A stretch of 64,000 nucleotides of DNA from Carposina sasakii (Eukaryota > Arthropoda > Insecta > Lepidoptera > Carposinidae). Below, one piece after another: positions 11,411 through 23,250 of the stretch. The position numbers were made by a program, and so were the translations under genes. Each line of letters begins with the position of its first letter. The first letter of the stretch is position 1. Below the pieces are notes generated by a model, which worked only from the letters and a program-made list of their open reading frames with translations, made no database searches and was not told the DNA's origin. Location: assembly GCA_014607495.2 (NCBI GenBank), contig CP053166.1:10372455-10436454 (forward strand). The letters are read 5' to 3'.

Positions 11411-11652
11411 CTTAAGCCTAGTTGAAGTCCACTGTTAGACGTATTCCTCCCCCAGGGCCCGCCACAAAACTACCACCTTAGAGGGGTTTTTGCCTATAGG
11501 AACCACGCTGGATAGGCGGGTTGGTAACCACAGTGCGATTTTCGGACTATGTTGTCAACACGGGATGCGCTGCTGTCCAAAACCTTTTTTATAAGATACC
11601 CACGGCCAGCATAGTCTTTTGTTGCTATTATGCTCTGCCAACACCACATGGC
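11411..11652 (-). mobile_element. T1 SINE, divergent
   Basis: Minus-oriented T1 recognisable throughout (aagtccactgttagacgtat, ataggcgggttggtaaccac, accacatggc at its head), but the most diverged copy in the window, so probably old. Confidence 0.8.
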
Positions 11653-11873
11653 TAACCCTAGTATACATTACAATTAAAATACATCTTACCAAACTGATAG
11701 GTAATGAACAACAGAGATTAAACAAACCCTCTCATAAAGCATCAAACTAAGCAGCTTACAAAGTTATACCGCTGGATAAAATAGGCCAAAGGCCCTTTTT
11801 TATTATACGATACGATATTTAGTTGAAGATATAAGATCGGTGCACTTTAAGTAGATCGCAAATAATGTTTGTT

Positions 11874-12100
11874 ATCTAAATGAAATTGTATTAGGCGTTA
11901 CAATTCAGAAGTTCAAACATTCACTATTTGATTTCGGAATAGTGCGATGCAGTTAGTCGGATCTGGTTTCTTGTGGCGATTGTAAGTAGTGCAAGTGCTT
12001 GTTTTCGCAGTTATGAGTTATCAAATCCGAGGGTCAGTGGAGGGTGTAGGGCCCTGTAGTGGGCGCACCCATAGTGTGAATGTTCGTTATCTGTTATTAA
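11874..12100 (+). mobile_element. F49 repeat, left end present
   Basis: Left inverted end aaatgaaattgtattaggcg then ttacaattcagaagttcaaa, followed by tgatttcggaatagtgcgat, ggtcagtggagggtgtaggg and gggcgcacccatagtg. The right inverted end is missing. Confidence 0.8.
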
Positions 12101-12637
12101 TAATGAAGGTAATAAACGATTAAATATTAACGAGACATATTATGTATTTTATAGGTTTAAAGGCCCTTTTTAGAAAGTTTACCGCACGCAGTCGGTGATA
12201 TTATTAGGCATCTACTGTAAATTACTGTTATAGATAAAATTATTTATAATGTACAAAACACACTTATAGGTGAAATATTAAATTGAATCTTAACAATATA
12301 GGTTGCTTCTGGTTTTAACTTGTTTTTTTTTTTTTTTAAAAAAAACGAATGTTGTTTGATTTAACTTTTGTTTTAAATGTATTTCATGGTTAGGTACATA
12401 AATTATCTCTCGAATGTCGTATCAATATCGTATTGTCTAAAAAGTTTTGATGACGTGTTAGCCTATGCTAGTAACGTTATATCAGAGTGTTCCGCATAAT
12501 GTTGTGTTATTAAAATATTTATTGAAGAATGTTAGCGCAAACTGTTTATAGCTGCTAGGTATTAACTGTATAAAAAGTAAGTATTAGTTAACTGAACAAA
12601 AAGCAATTTATTCTCACATTTAGCAGGTATTTGTACA

Positions 12638-13060
12638 CAGGGTGATTTTTGGTCGTCAACGTTCCCGAAAACTACGGAATCTCCTCATCATCACGATCAT
12701 TATCTCCATGGAAGCATACCTGGAAAGTGTCTGATTTCCAAAATATTAGGGTTGAGTAAATATACTGTGTTTTTCTGCATAAAAGCACATAGACGCGCGT
12801 ATCAAGATTTTTTCACGAGAAATAATTTATATCTGTCTATGAAAAAACTAGCATAATCACTGGACAATATAAATTTCCACTCGGGTGAAGAATTTTTTCC
12901 ATTTCTTTATTAATAATTTTATAATATATATTTCGGCCAACCAAGTAATTAAAAAAAATAAAAAAAATTACATAGTTTGTGCGAAAAAATGCTAGTTTTT
13001 TTGCACAAACTTACTTCATTTGATGTATAGAGTACGTTAAGGCAACGAAAAACAACCCTG
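12638..13060 (-). mobile_element. M1 MITE carrying an S3 tail
   Basis: Reverse-oriented M1 (start cagggtgatttttggtcgtc, end aacaaccctg), lengthened by the S3 fragment at 12880-12931 and nearby AT sequence. Confidence 0.88.
12880..12931 (+). mobile_element. S3 solo 3' tail, inside M1
   Basis: About 50 bp matching only the 3' end of S3 (cactcgggtgaagaattttt, then ttattaataattttataata). It interrupts the M1 copy at 12638-13060. Read as an extreme 5'-truncated S3 insertion (inference). Confidence 0.75.
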
Positions 13061-13099
13061 TATAACATGTGGTAATAGGCGATATCAAATCTTAATGAT

Positions 13100-13310
13100 A
13101 CATATGGCATTGGCATGTGGTATTCCCGAAAATGGGGTAGCCAAAACTGCAGTATCACAAATAAGATTCCAAAGCCACGTGGAACATAGCGTAAAATATA
13201 AGCAACAAATTGCTGGCTTGTCGCCTGAGACAACACCTGAGTTGACTCTCACGACGTTCCCGGAAGGAGATGCAGCTGATGTTTTCTAGAAGCCCCGCAT
13301 TCAGTACGGA
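13100..13310 (+). repeat. R4 interspersed repeat, near complete
   Basis: Runs from attcccgaaaatggggtagc through aaattgctggcttgtcgcct to gaaggagatgcagctgatgt and the edge agccccgcattcagtacgg. It creates a 64-residue chance frame. Confidence 0.8.
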
Positions 13311-13524
13311 AATAGACAGTTAGTGTAGGCTAAAGTATTACCACTAAGAAATATCAAAGTAATTATTATCTCAAATAAAAAATATTCTAACATTGTGATT
13401 TGAAACCGCACGAACTTCAAAAGCAGAAATGCAACATTGACCGCAACTGACCATATTGAATTTACATAGTGAACTACATATAAAATACACTCTATTTATA
13501 GGTTAATAACTTTGAATAACTTTT

Positions 13525-13860
13525 ATGACTTGGCCACGTATTTTTAACCGCGTGGACTACAAAATAAACAAAATGTCGAAATTATCCGGGATAAAAATAT
13601 TTTTCCGGAATAAAATTAGCCTATATGTTAAGTGGGATCTCTCACAATACTTTCCAGAAAACTGCATCGAAATCGTTTCAGCCGTTTCTGAGATTAGCGT
13701 GACAAAACGCACAGACAAACAGACAAAAATTCCAAAAATCATTGTTTTGGGTACTATTGTGTTGATAAAGGTCTTCTATAATATTTTTTCTCATATATCT
13801 TCCATGTACAGACAGCGATCCGTTTCATTTTTATTATATGTATATAGAAGAAGATAAGAT
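13525..13860 (+). repeat. R6-related repeat
   Basis: Shares accgcgtggactacaaaata, cgaaattatccgggataaaa, gcatcgaaatcgtttcagcc, attgttttgggtactattgt and tcttccatgtacagacagcg with 35108-35405. Short open frames here belong to the repeat. Confidence 0.82.
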
Positions 13861-14366
13861 AGATAATAATTGTTACATATACTATATTTAAACTAAACGA
13901 GAATTAACTCCTTCGTGACCTTATGTGTGAATGTTATGCGCTTTTATGAGCTTTTATTTAGTTTCACCTGTTCCGTTGTCTGTAACCAAATTTTGCAAGT
14001 TAAATTTGATCCACTTCCCGAAATTTTGCATGCATGTATAAATCAGATGACAATGTAATATTATTATGACACAGAGCTGATCTGATGATGGAGCTGGAAG
14101 GTAGCCATAGGAAGTCTGTAATTAAACGACGCAAACCTATCGTGTTTGGGCTCGTTTGTTTGATCAGTTCATTTTTTAACAAATAATAGAATAAAGGTTT
14201 TTTTTAAACTGAAGCTTTTTTTGTTGTTACAACCAAAGACGAAAAGATGTACGGCTACCCAGTGTCACTCTCACGTCAAACGAATCTAATGATATCTCCA
14301 AAGCCCAAATGCGGTGCCCAGCTCAGGTTCTAGAACATGCCAAAAAATATATATAAACATATACTA
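13861..14366. other. No feature recognised
   Basis: AT-rich. The only frame is a short chance one at 14000-14182. Confidence 0.45.
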
Positions 14367-14430
14367 GAAAAACATAATCCTCCTTCTGGCGCGGGTAATA
14401 ACCAATATGGCGCAGTCAGGTAAAAAACTA
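14367..14430 (-). repeat. Short repeat shared with 7388-7440
   Basis: aaaacataatcctccttctg, then tggcgcagtcaggtaaaaaa with an inserted ggtaataaccaata. Confidence 0.5.
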
Positions 14431-14938
14431 CATTTTTTACCATGGAGAGAGGATTTTTATAATAATTGTTATGAACCCGCCGTAATGGGATCGAGTGGTG
14501 ATGGAGTAGATTGTCCACACGCCATCCTGGAGTAGTTCGTAGGCTCATGCTTTAATGGAAGTGGGTCATAAGGAAATTTGATTTTAAATGTGGAATACAG
14601 AAATTATTTTGGGGATTTTTTGTGGCGGTTTTATTTTGTGTAATTGTTCGTGTTTTGCTATATACGACTATTTATTTGTTTTTGTGGCTTAATTGAAACA
14701 AAATGAAATTTAACAATTATTCCCATTACATAGGGTAATATCAATTAGGAATTAACTGCAAAAGAAGACTAATTTTGTCTTTTCTAATGGCAAATCAAAA
14801 AATATTTATTTACACAAAAAACATACATCCTTATTTGCTTATTCGTAGTAAACTTGCTGCCTTCCACATTTAGATTCTTGGCGATATTGTCAAGCTAAAA
14901 AGATCTTATACTTCTCAATATAGTAAATTTTTCACCAT

Positions 14939-15259
14939 ATGAATCAACAGGATGAACTTCGGAAAATAACGTCTCTATCGAACTGCCCTAAATACACAAA
15001 ATCTAAAAAGGTTACCATTCAAAATTCTGTACGAGCTCATATAAACCGAAAATCGGTTCTAGCCGTTCTAGCTGCTTTTAGGAACAGAAATTCCAAAAAA
15101 TATGGCCGACCTGCGAAGCTCACAACAGGCGCACTCCCAATAAATTTGAATAAACGAGACAAGACATTTCCATTTTTGATACTAGAAACCTGGCGAAAAG
15201 ATTTTTCCCTCCAATTATATGCAAATTCAAACATTACAAACGCCATGGCCTTTGCCTAA
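14939..15259 (+). other. Unrecognised open frame, 106 residues
   Basis: Starts at an ATG and is rich in Lys, Asn and Arg, with no motif, signal peptide or membrane segment that I recognise. A shadow frame of similar length lies on the opposite strand, which argues for chance. It lies in otherwise repeat-poor DNA. Confidence 0.15.
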
Positions 15260-15639
15260 ACACAGAAAGATTTATAAAGTATAATTTGACAAAATTAAGC
15301 ACACATTGTTTTGTGATTCATGAACGCTAGAAGATTCAGTTTAAAAGGGAAAATTAGCACAATTTCGTATGTAAAAATTATAATAATGGCACAAAGATAC
15401 TCGCGAGTTATGGTTTATTATGCTGGGACTTGAAAATGCTAAATTAGTGAACATTCTTCTATTTTTACTGGAAAGGGATAAATATGATACATTTTCATTC
15501 TGGCTGAAATGACGACATTTTTATATTTCTTAACAAAGCTTATGTACAGCGGGGTCGAAACAAGACTAACTCATTCGTAATTATTAAACAACGCTCGTAA
15601 TAAAAGATATGCAAATTTACATATACACGCGGCTGTGTT

Positions 15640-15715
15640 TCTGGGGTAGCCAGAATTGCAGGATCATTAGGGAAACTCCACAGCAACATTTAGCATAGCG
15701 AAGACATGTAACAGG
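15640..15715 (+). repeat. R4 fragment
   Basis: tgtttctggggtagccagaa then ttgcaggatcattagggaaa and catttagcatagcg match the R4 start. Confidence 0.65.
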
Positions 15716-16811
15716 GGCCCAATTCTCGAAAAGTCTCGAGCTGGAACGAAGCCGAAATGGAACTGTTGTAGAAGCTCGGTACGAGGCACGTCATTACCGT
15801 AATTACTTTACGGTGACGTTATTAGACAAATTTCAGCACGAGACAGATATTTTTTTTATTCTATCATACTCGCGACCGATGCGTGCTAAAATATACCGTA
15901 CTTAAGAGGTAAGTATATATTGCTTCGCACCGCGTTTCGTTAATGGTAGGTTAGTGGTGGCGTATCGGCTCAAAAAATTTCAAGAATTGTCCCCCTGATC
16001 GGTGACAAGTAGCTAACGACTCTTATGAGATGCAGGAAATCATCATCAATCAACACAGCACAGGTTAATTAAAATTTGTCGTTGTAAATAATTATATTAT
16101 GAAACCAAATAAACGGTTTTAATTGCAATGCAACGATCAATATAAAAGTGCAATCGATGCCAATAAGTATTGTAATTTGTTCGAAAATAAAACTTCCACG
16201 AACTAGAATTTCTCAAACGCAATAAACATTGGTAGAAACCTACCGGGAAAGTTTAACCACAATGAATTTTTAGTAGTTAACCTGCCAAGTGGGCTGAGAT
16301 ATATGAAGGAACTTAGCTTACTCTAATATTAAGAAACAATATTATGTACCTGTTTTAAATCTTTATTTAACTTGTGAAATCGGGTAGTTAATTTCGAAAA
16401 TTCCACTTTACTTACATAAGTAAATTAATGTTGATTTGTCACCGTAAATAACTTTTTATATTTTTTTAAACTAAAGTTTACCAGAACAAAGTTTTTCCTT
16501 TGCTAACCAGTAAAATAAATAAAAATTAACTAATGTTAAATGCCATTTATACATTAAAGATAGTTAAGGTTAGACTTTTGAATATTTTATCTACCAAGCA
16601 CCAGGCTCTAACCTGTGCAGTATCAACCACTTCTGCAGAACTTGTCCCATTCCCAGAAATTCCCATTACATTCTTACTATACCTAGCGCAATGTCCATTG
16701 GAAGATGGGTTCCAAGCTCTGCCCACTATAATTCATAGCATCTGACAATGCTGACATGGTCAGCTAAATAAACTAACACAGTACCCAGTCGTGACCAATC
16801 TTTGCTGCTTT

Positions 16812-16935
16812 GAAGTAGAGTACGTTTCACCGTATGGTTCCGATGGATGATGGCGCTAGTTACTATGTGTATTATTAAATTTTCATTCTTTTACTGCATA
16901 CAAAAACTGTTAGTTCCGAAATCAGGCACAAGAGC
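16812..16935 (-). repeat. Dispersed repeat pair, copy 1
   Basis: Contains gttccgatggatgatggcgc and actgttagttccgaaatcag. The reverse complement matches 45685-45785. Confidence 0.65.
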
Positions 16936-17672
16936 TATTCTAAAAAAAGAGCTAAAAAAACAGTAACAAAAACGCAAAAACGTTTCCTAATTGTGCCATG
17001 TCCATGGCGTAGTTCTTCCTTGGCTCCGCCCCTTTCATGTACTCAGGTAAATTAGCCAGGAGTCTCGACAGGCTCGCGTGTCAACCCCTGTGCTTGCGTT
17101 GGAAATCATGTCCGGATTTCGTTTTAACCTCAGAATGTAAGTTTGGACACGAATCGTGTAATTACTTGTATTCTGATTAGGAATTAGGTTAAGTGTCATG
17201 TTGGAAATTTGTAGAAATTATGTTTTTTAAAACTTTTATTCAGAAAAATATTTTTATTTAGTAGTATATAAGTCGCCATAGCCTGCGACTTTCGAATGTA
17301 GCCTATTTCCTTCTTCAAACTCCCAACTACGTAGGTCGTATATGCAATATTTCAAGAAGATTAATTGAGTAAATATTCCTTGAAGAGGAAACAAGCATAC
17401 AAACAAACTTTCGCATTTGTTATTGTGGTGTTGGGAAACCTACTAATATCAGGCATAAAATTGAAAGCAAAATATGATAGTATAGTATAGTTTGTTGGTG
17501 AAAGTGAGTCTTGATATAATAGAAAACTTTTAGAGAGACATTTAGAATGAAACAGCAAAAAGTCTGTCCAGGAACTCTGCGTGATTTGGGTAGACGCTAC
17601 ATAGAATAATGCTTAAAATTGTTCTAGAAAATGCATGAAATTTATTAACAGCGTAGAGGACAGCCAATTTTT

Positions 17673-17960
17673 CTATCTATTATACTGGGTGTGGACAAAG
17701 GGGCGTAACAAAAGTTCCGTCGGTACACAATACGCTCTCGCCGGATGGAAATGAAATGCGCGGATCTCTATTTTTAGCTTTGATGTAATCGCCGCTGAAC
17801 TGGTTCCGTATAATTGTTCGCTAGTAGTCGATTGCAATAATCGATCAGCCGTTTCGCTATTCAAGATTGAAATATTTTTTAAATTACCGAAGAATGAATT
17901 GGATGCCTTTTGCATATTATAAGGCAAGACAAAAACTGGTATCCGCTTTTCTTCTCCCAC
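17673..17960 (-). other. Unrecognised open frame, 95 residues
   Basis: Begins MGEEKRIPVFVLPYNMQK from an ATG. Mixed composition, no domain recognised, no splice context evident. It ends close to the S1 SINE at 18031. Could be chance. Confidence 0.15.
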
Positions 17961-18030
17961 CTAAGAAAATATAGCATTGTCTTTCTACGTATGGTATTAT
18001 AGTAATAATGTCATTGAATTTCTTAAAAGT

Positions 18031-18268
18031 TTTTTTTTTTCTTTTACACTTCACAACACATTGACCTAGTCCCACACTAAGATCCCTAAGGTCTTGTGTC
18101 GTGGGTACTAAGCAACGGTATATAAATACATAGATAAGTATATAAACATCCATGACTCGGAAACAAACATCGATTTTCATCACATCAATGTTTGCACCTA
18201 CCGGGATTCGAACCCAGGACCTATGGCGTCGCAGGCAGGGCCACTACCAACTACACCAATCGGATGTC
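18031..18268 (-). mobile_element. S1 tRNA-derived SINE
   Basis: Near-identical to the copy at 579-818 along its length, including the B box ggttcgaatcccgg and the ending cttagtgtgggactaggtca read on the minus strand. Its A-rich tail is the T-run at 18031-18040. Confidence 0.9.
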
Positions 18269-18949
18269 AAAATTTCTCATAAGACACAAGAATAATTCTT
18301 ACAATCTTCAGTAGTCATAAGTATGCAAGTGTAGATAAGTAGTATAGGCAGATACTACTAATGTTTTGTTTTTGTATGATTAAGAACAAATTATCTTAAA
18401 GGAACTGCTATTTGATATTCCTAACATCTTACAAATTAACGGAAAGTTTGCCAACGTCAGAATGGACGGTGGATATATTTTTAATTTCTTATGTCAACAG
18501 CGCCCGGTATTTTCCTGTTATACAACATCAAATAAACATTTATTTAATTCCCAATACTTGTTTCCAATATCCAAAGACGAGCGAACAAACAGTAATTCAA
18601 AATGGCGGCCAAGATGGCTGCCAGTCCTGAGATTAAAGTAAACTGAGGAAGCCGGAAATTAAACGGAGATCTCGACTATACCGGTAGGAAACACTTGGAA
18701 TTTGAGGTACATGTAGTTTAATTAATAGTATAGTTCATTATTTGCGTTCAGCTACGGTAGATACCTGTTTCAAACTATATTGTATGGTCGTATTTTGCGA
18801 AGTGTGAGCGGTGAAGTGCATTGTAGACAGTTTAGTGTGAGCTATGAGAGAATTGGTAGACTGTGTTATGTTAGGGCCTTAGCAGCAATGCTAAATCTAG
18901 ATTTATATTAAATTGAGAATTAGGGAAATACTAGCTTTGCTTTTTTTCA

Positions 18950-18995
18950 TTACCGCAATTATGAGTGATCAGATTCGAGGATTTACAGACCAGTG
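18950..18995 (+). repeat. F49-like fragment
   Basis: cgcaattatgagtgatcaga then ttcgaggatttacagaccag resembles the F49 core atgagttatcagatccgagg. Short and diverged. Confidence 0.45.
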
Positions 18996-19336
18996 AAGGT
19001 CGAACCTCATCTAAAAAAATCGATGATAAAAATAATCCAGTATCTAAGCACGAGATGCAATTTCTTTCTACTTTAAAATAGCAACACTCGCCTTTCTTAT
19101 AAGCTTAGATATTTTAATTCCAGCGTGTTCGTTTTAAAATTGTAGTTTTGATCAGCGAAAAGCAATGGATGGTTAGTGAAAAGCTGTGAACATGCTGCTG
19201 ATGCTGTTTTAAAATCGGTACATTAAAGTTTAATCTAGCTTAAAGACAAGCTAGAAACTTATACGAGTATAATATTGTCTACATCTACACTAGTATTAGT
19301 AGTGGCATTGTTAGTATTTAGATTAGATGTAGTAGA

Positions 19337-19890
19337 AGCGGTGATAGTCCAATGGTAAAAATATACGCCTTTCGAACCGTAGGCATCGACTGGAGGAGGG
19401 TTCGATCGGAGTTACATGGTCTACATGTGGTAGACCACTCCATTTATTTCATATACAGATTTAAATGCTGTTAAATAATCACTTTAGCCGCGTGGTGCCG
19501 GCAGGGTAGAGTTTGTACCACCCCTGCCTGCCCGTGGGTATCGTACAAGGCGATTAAGGGTTTCCGGGAGGTGGGCAGCAGCGTCTCCCGTACTGACAAC
19601 ATAGTCCGAAAATCACACTGCGGTCACCAACCCGCCTGCCCAGCGTGGTGTCTATGGGCTGTGGCAGTAGCCTTGTGGCGTGCCCTGGAGTAGGCCTACG
19701 TCCAGCAGTAGACTGCTATAGGCTGAAGAAGAAGAAGAAATAATCACTTAGCTCGTGCCTCGGAAAGCATGTGAGGCACTAGTCCTGTGCCTAATCACTC
19801 TCCGGTCGTGTCAGATTTCCGACCATCGGATTATGAGAGAGAAGGAATAGAGATAATGCACTTGTTTGCGTAACACACACTCCTGCAGTT
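19337..19890 (+). mobile_element. S2 tRNA-derived SINE, split by nested T1
   Basis: First part 19337-19487 has the tRNA-like head (gcggtgatagtccaatgg; B-box-like gggttcgatcgg). Second part 19740-19890 has the body (ttagctcgtgcctcggaaag and tctccggtcgtgtcag). T1 sits between them with a TSD. Confidence 0.88.
19488..19739 (+). mobile_element. T1 SINE, full-length reference copy, nested in S2
   Basis: The best complete T1 copy. It starts ccgcgtggtgccggcagggt and ends in the RTE-like tail plus (GAA)n. Flanked by ataatcactttag (19475-19487) and ataatcacttag (19740-19751), a TSD with one indel. It splits an S2 SINE at 19337-19890. The shared 3' tail implies mobilisation by an RTE-type LINE (inference). 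No convincing tRNA A/B boxes were found in its head, so its origin is unclear. Confidence 0.9.
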
Positions 19891-19994
19891 GAATGAAGGG
19901 AAGGTCAATAGGAAATATCTACATAAAAATAGTATCCAACAGTACTGCTAGTATACCTATATACTTAAGACATAGATACATAAGCCAAAACTGC

Positions 19995-20085
19995 AGGATT
20001 ATAAACTTTATTGTAAATAAATAATTAATTAAAAAAACGTTGCTAGCTCATCGCCTGAGGGTATGCCCCTTAGTTCGTTATCAAA
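19995..20085 (+). repeat. R4 fragment
   Basis: Pieces resembling R4: aactgcaggattataaactt, then gctagctcatcgcctgaggg and tatgccccttagttcgttat. Confidence 0.55.
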
Positions 20086-20218
20086 TTCAAATTCTTTATT
20101 GGGTGCTACATTGGGTACAAAGTATCTTTGCTACGTAATTGTAGGTATTCATAGGTCTTAACATATACAATGTCGCGCCCTGTAAGGGCATTTCAATATT
20201 TATTACTAAAATAATAAA

Positions 20219-20580
20219 AAGCGGCGATAGCCCAGTGGTTAAGACGTGCATCTTCCAAGCGGGAGGCGTAAGTTCGATCCCAGTCACGGGCCTGTACCAA
20301 TGAAATTTATTTCATGTACAAATTTGCATGTTGTAAAATTGTCACATAGCTCGTGCCTCGGAAAGCACGTAAAACCGTTGGTCCTACGCCTGATCTCTCT
20401 CCGGTCGTGTCGGCTTTCCGTCCCATCGGACTATGAGAGTGACGGAATAGAGAATACATCTGTGTTTGCGCACACACTTGTGCACTATAATATCTCCTGT
20501 GTACCTGACCAATTTCGTAGAGATTGTCGCCTGGCCGTAATACGGTCGGAGACATCTCAGACATCATTTATCTATCTATA
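20219..20580 (+). mobile_element. S2 tRNA-derived SINE, full length
   Basis: Head gcggcgatagcccagtggtt carries the A box; agttcgatccc near 20271-20281 is the B box. The body (cgtgcctcggaaagcacgta, ctctccggtcgtgtcggctt, gactatgagagtgacggaat) is followed by an A/T-rich tatc-type tail at 20565-20580. Best S2 copy in the window. The F49 element follows immediately. Confidence 0.9.
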
Positions 20581-20582
20581 GT

Positions 20583-20800
20583 TCATATGGGTGCGCCTAC
20601 CAGCCCTACACCCTCCATGACCCTCGGACTGATAACTCATAATTGCGACAGGCACGCACTAACAACAATCGCCATGAGAACCCAGACGCACCTAGCATGC
20701 AAGACGATACATTGCACTATACCGAAATCAAAAAATAGATAAATAATCATGTTTCAAATAGATCTAGGATTATAGTAATTAGTAAATTATAAACACTATT
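20583..20800 (-). mobile_element. F49 repeat, no terminal arms
   Basis: Reverse copy starting tcatatgggtgcgcctacca and passing accctccatgaccctcggac, then extending into ggattatagtaattagtaaa, shared with the 35678 copy. Lies directly after the full-length S2. Confidence 0.8.
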
Positions 20801-21294
20801 ATTATTTATCTTACTATCTATAGTTCGTTCGTTAGTCGACTCTTAATAACTTGGACGGAAAGAGATTTAGCTGATATACTCTTGTGAAGCCCGTCATAAG
20901 CACAGTGTATACTCGTACGAAGTATAAATACCTTTTAACATAATAATACGTTATTCTATAATTTTTGGACTTAGTTTTAGCTAAAAACAGCAATGTATTT
21001 TGCTAAACTGGATGCTGGAACAGGCGTCTTTTGGGAAATCTGCCGACTCTCAAAGAGATTAATGATGTGAACATTATGTTGTGTTTTAAGAAGATTTTAG
21101 ACTAAATTCTAGATTCTAGATGCTCTGATGAGATACATATAAGTAAATGATCTGAATATGAATACATACGTATTGTACATAAAGTGATAAAGCAGAAATG
21201 TACAAATTACACGCAAATGTGCAATCATGGTAAGCCTACCTGAGCTTCTCGATCAATATAACGACCTATTTGTGTCGAAAAAAGGCTACCTTGA

Positions 21295-21318
21295 AACTAG
21301 TGGACACCCGCGACTGAC
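21295..21318 (+). repeat. R6 edge fragment
   Basis: actagtggacacccgcgact is the R6 left edge with nothing following. Confidence 0.5.
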
Positions 21319-21360
21319 AAAAAAAAGATAATTTAAATTTGCAGCGGTCGTGTGTAGTGA

Positions 21361-21410
21361 AGAATGGGTGAAGAATTTTTTCCATTTTCTTTATTAATAA
21401 TTTTATAAAA
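21361..21410 (+). mobile_element. S3 solo 3' tail
   Basis: Contains gggtgaagaattttttccat followed by ttattaataattttataaaa, the last 45-50 bp of S3 with no tRNA-like part. Confidence 0.72.
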
Positions 21411-22907
21411 AATAAAATAGCAAATTCTCTTTAAAAAATATTTATTCATCATAAAAGCCTTTGTCCTTTCTCAATCTCTAGACTACCTATGTACCTTTAT
21501 TTAAATGGATTCAGTAGTTTTGGCGTAATAGTGTGACATACAGACAGACGGAGTTACTATATTATTTTATTTATAATACTAGTAAGGATGTAAGGATTGG
21601 TAAGGATCTACTGTAAACCAACTTGTTATAAAACCAAGACATAGAACACATAACATATCACCGGTGACTACCACTTTATTCGGCCGCATACACTATGCTG
21701 TATCATTCGTAAACAACCAATCATTTGCTGCCAACCCGCAATTTTTCTCTTTCGCCATATACTTACATGAAAAGGATGTGTATCGTTGGAATTTCCACTT
21801 TATTTCACGTGTAGAAAGGTGGCTTTTTGTGTTTTTTTTTCTTGTTTGCTGATAGCATCGGCGCCTATACAAAAGAAACAAGTGAAATTGTTTGTTCACA
21901 TTGTTTTTCTATCTCATGTGTGTATTAATGCAGTGGATATTTTGGTACGTTTTTTGTTGTTTTCCTATACTTATTAGATAATACCTGTGCTTATGTGGGG
22001 CTTTCATAACAGTACTTACTGGTATCAATTGCAGTTTTGAATTGATCATAACGTAATTAAACTGTTATTTGATTTCAGTATGAAATTATTTACAACCACT
22101 GTCTTATCTCTTAACCCTCCTGTCCTATGCTGATCCATGTATATTATATGATACTCGTAAATATAACGTTGTTTAATATTTTTTAAGGCGAATATTAGTT
22201 AAAGAACAAACCTACAAGAACGTTTTTAAGACTGCGAGTGGCCACGTTAATAATTTTAGACAAATTATTTTCGGCAAAATGTCTCCTACAACAGTAAAAT
22301 TGAAACGATATCGATTTATTTGAAAACAAGTTTACTACTTTAGTTATGATTGTGAATCGTAAATAGCGAATCACTAGATAAATAGGATATACAGGGTGTT
22401 TGTGACAACCAGGCAATATTGATACCATGACTTTAGACAATGAGTCTGAGATGGAAAACACTGAAAATTTTCGCAGGAAAATTCCAAAATTTTCTTACAT
22501 ATTTTTTATATTTTCAGGAAAAATAGTTAAGTTCGTTTTAATTAAGCCTTACACAATGACTTAAAATTAAAATTTGAACCAAAAGATGATTTTCAAAAAA
22601 AAAGTTACTCTCAAAAAATTCAAATAACTGATCAACCCCTTTGGACAACAAGTGATCCAAAAAACAGCAATGTATCACACACAATAACCAATAAGCCCAT
22701 TTAATTAGTCACAGCATCGCCCGATACAATTGGCGCTGAGAGCAAAGATTACTGATAATCAAATCAAAAATAGATTTCCTGCGAGTAATAACACTGTCGT
22801 ATAACTCAACACAATGGTGCTTGTTCAGCATTTCAGTCTTTGCCTGGCTGTCACCCACTCCTCCTTCACTTTTTTTTAAGTCGGTTAATATAATAAAATA
22901 AGTCACG

Positions 22908-23250
22908 TTAGGCTGCGTCCCCATTATGCAAACCGTGAGCGGCTGACTGTGCGCCGACTGACTCTGAGTGGCGTATTGGTCACTAACTCAATATCAAGTA
23001 AGCGGCTAACTAGAAGTAACAAAGTACTTGCGAATTCTTGTGAGTGAAAGTACATTAGCGAACGGAACGCCCGCGCCGGCGTAGTGAATAAACTGCGCCG
23101 GCGAATGAGAATGAGTCGGCAAGCGAAACGTCACAAACTGCGTACATTACGCATTACGCGCATTATACTCCATTTAAAATGTATAGGGAGGCAAACTGGA
23201 AGCAAACTGTTAGCCGCTCACTCTTCGCCTAATGAGGACGCGGCCTTAGT
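22908..23250. mobile_element. TIR element of unknown superfamily
   Basis: Left end ttaggctgcgtccccattat and right end aatgaggacgcggccttag are inverted repeats. The homology continues inward (gtgagcggctgac against gttagccgctcac). Flanks share agtcacg (22901-22907, 23252-23258), a possible 7-8 bp TSD. The interior is GC-rich with cgccggcgtagtgaataaac and similar repeats. Confidence 0.75.

Larger units (their letters stand above)
15716..18030. other. Mostly unannotated, low repeat content
   Basis: Apart from the pair member at 16812-16935 and an unrecognised frame at 17673-17960, I see no repeat match or gene. 16985-17120 is locally GC-richer (ccttggctccgcccctttca) without a clear frame. Confidence 0.4.
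20801..22907. other. No gene recognised
   Basis: Holds the R6 edge and S3 tail noted separately. A lone MITE-like end (tacagggtgtttgtgacaac) lies at 22390-22409 with no partner end. Remaining frames are short and unremarkable. Confidence 0.45.

Noticed and set aside
13525..13857. 110-codon frame with a lysine-rich protein-like look
   Set aside because: The same region recurs at 35108-35405 with a different frame structure; it is an interspersed repeat.
20246..20742. Frames of 72-111 codons on both strands
   Set aside because: They overlap the S2 SINE and adjacent F49 repeat.
22390..22409. Possible M1/M2-like end tacagggtgtttgtgacaac
   Set aside because: No matching opposite end was found within a reasonable distance and the inner sequence matches neither family; kept only as a note. 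Likewise tacagggcgtacatttttta at 56152.
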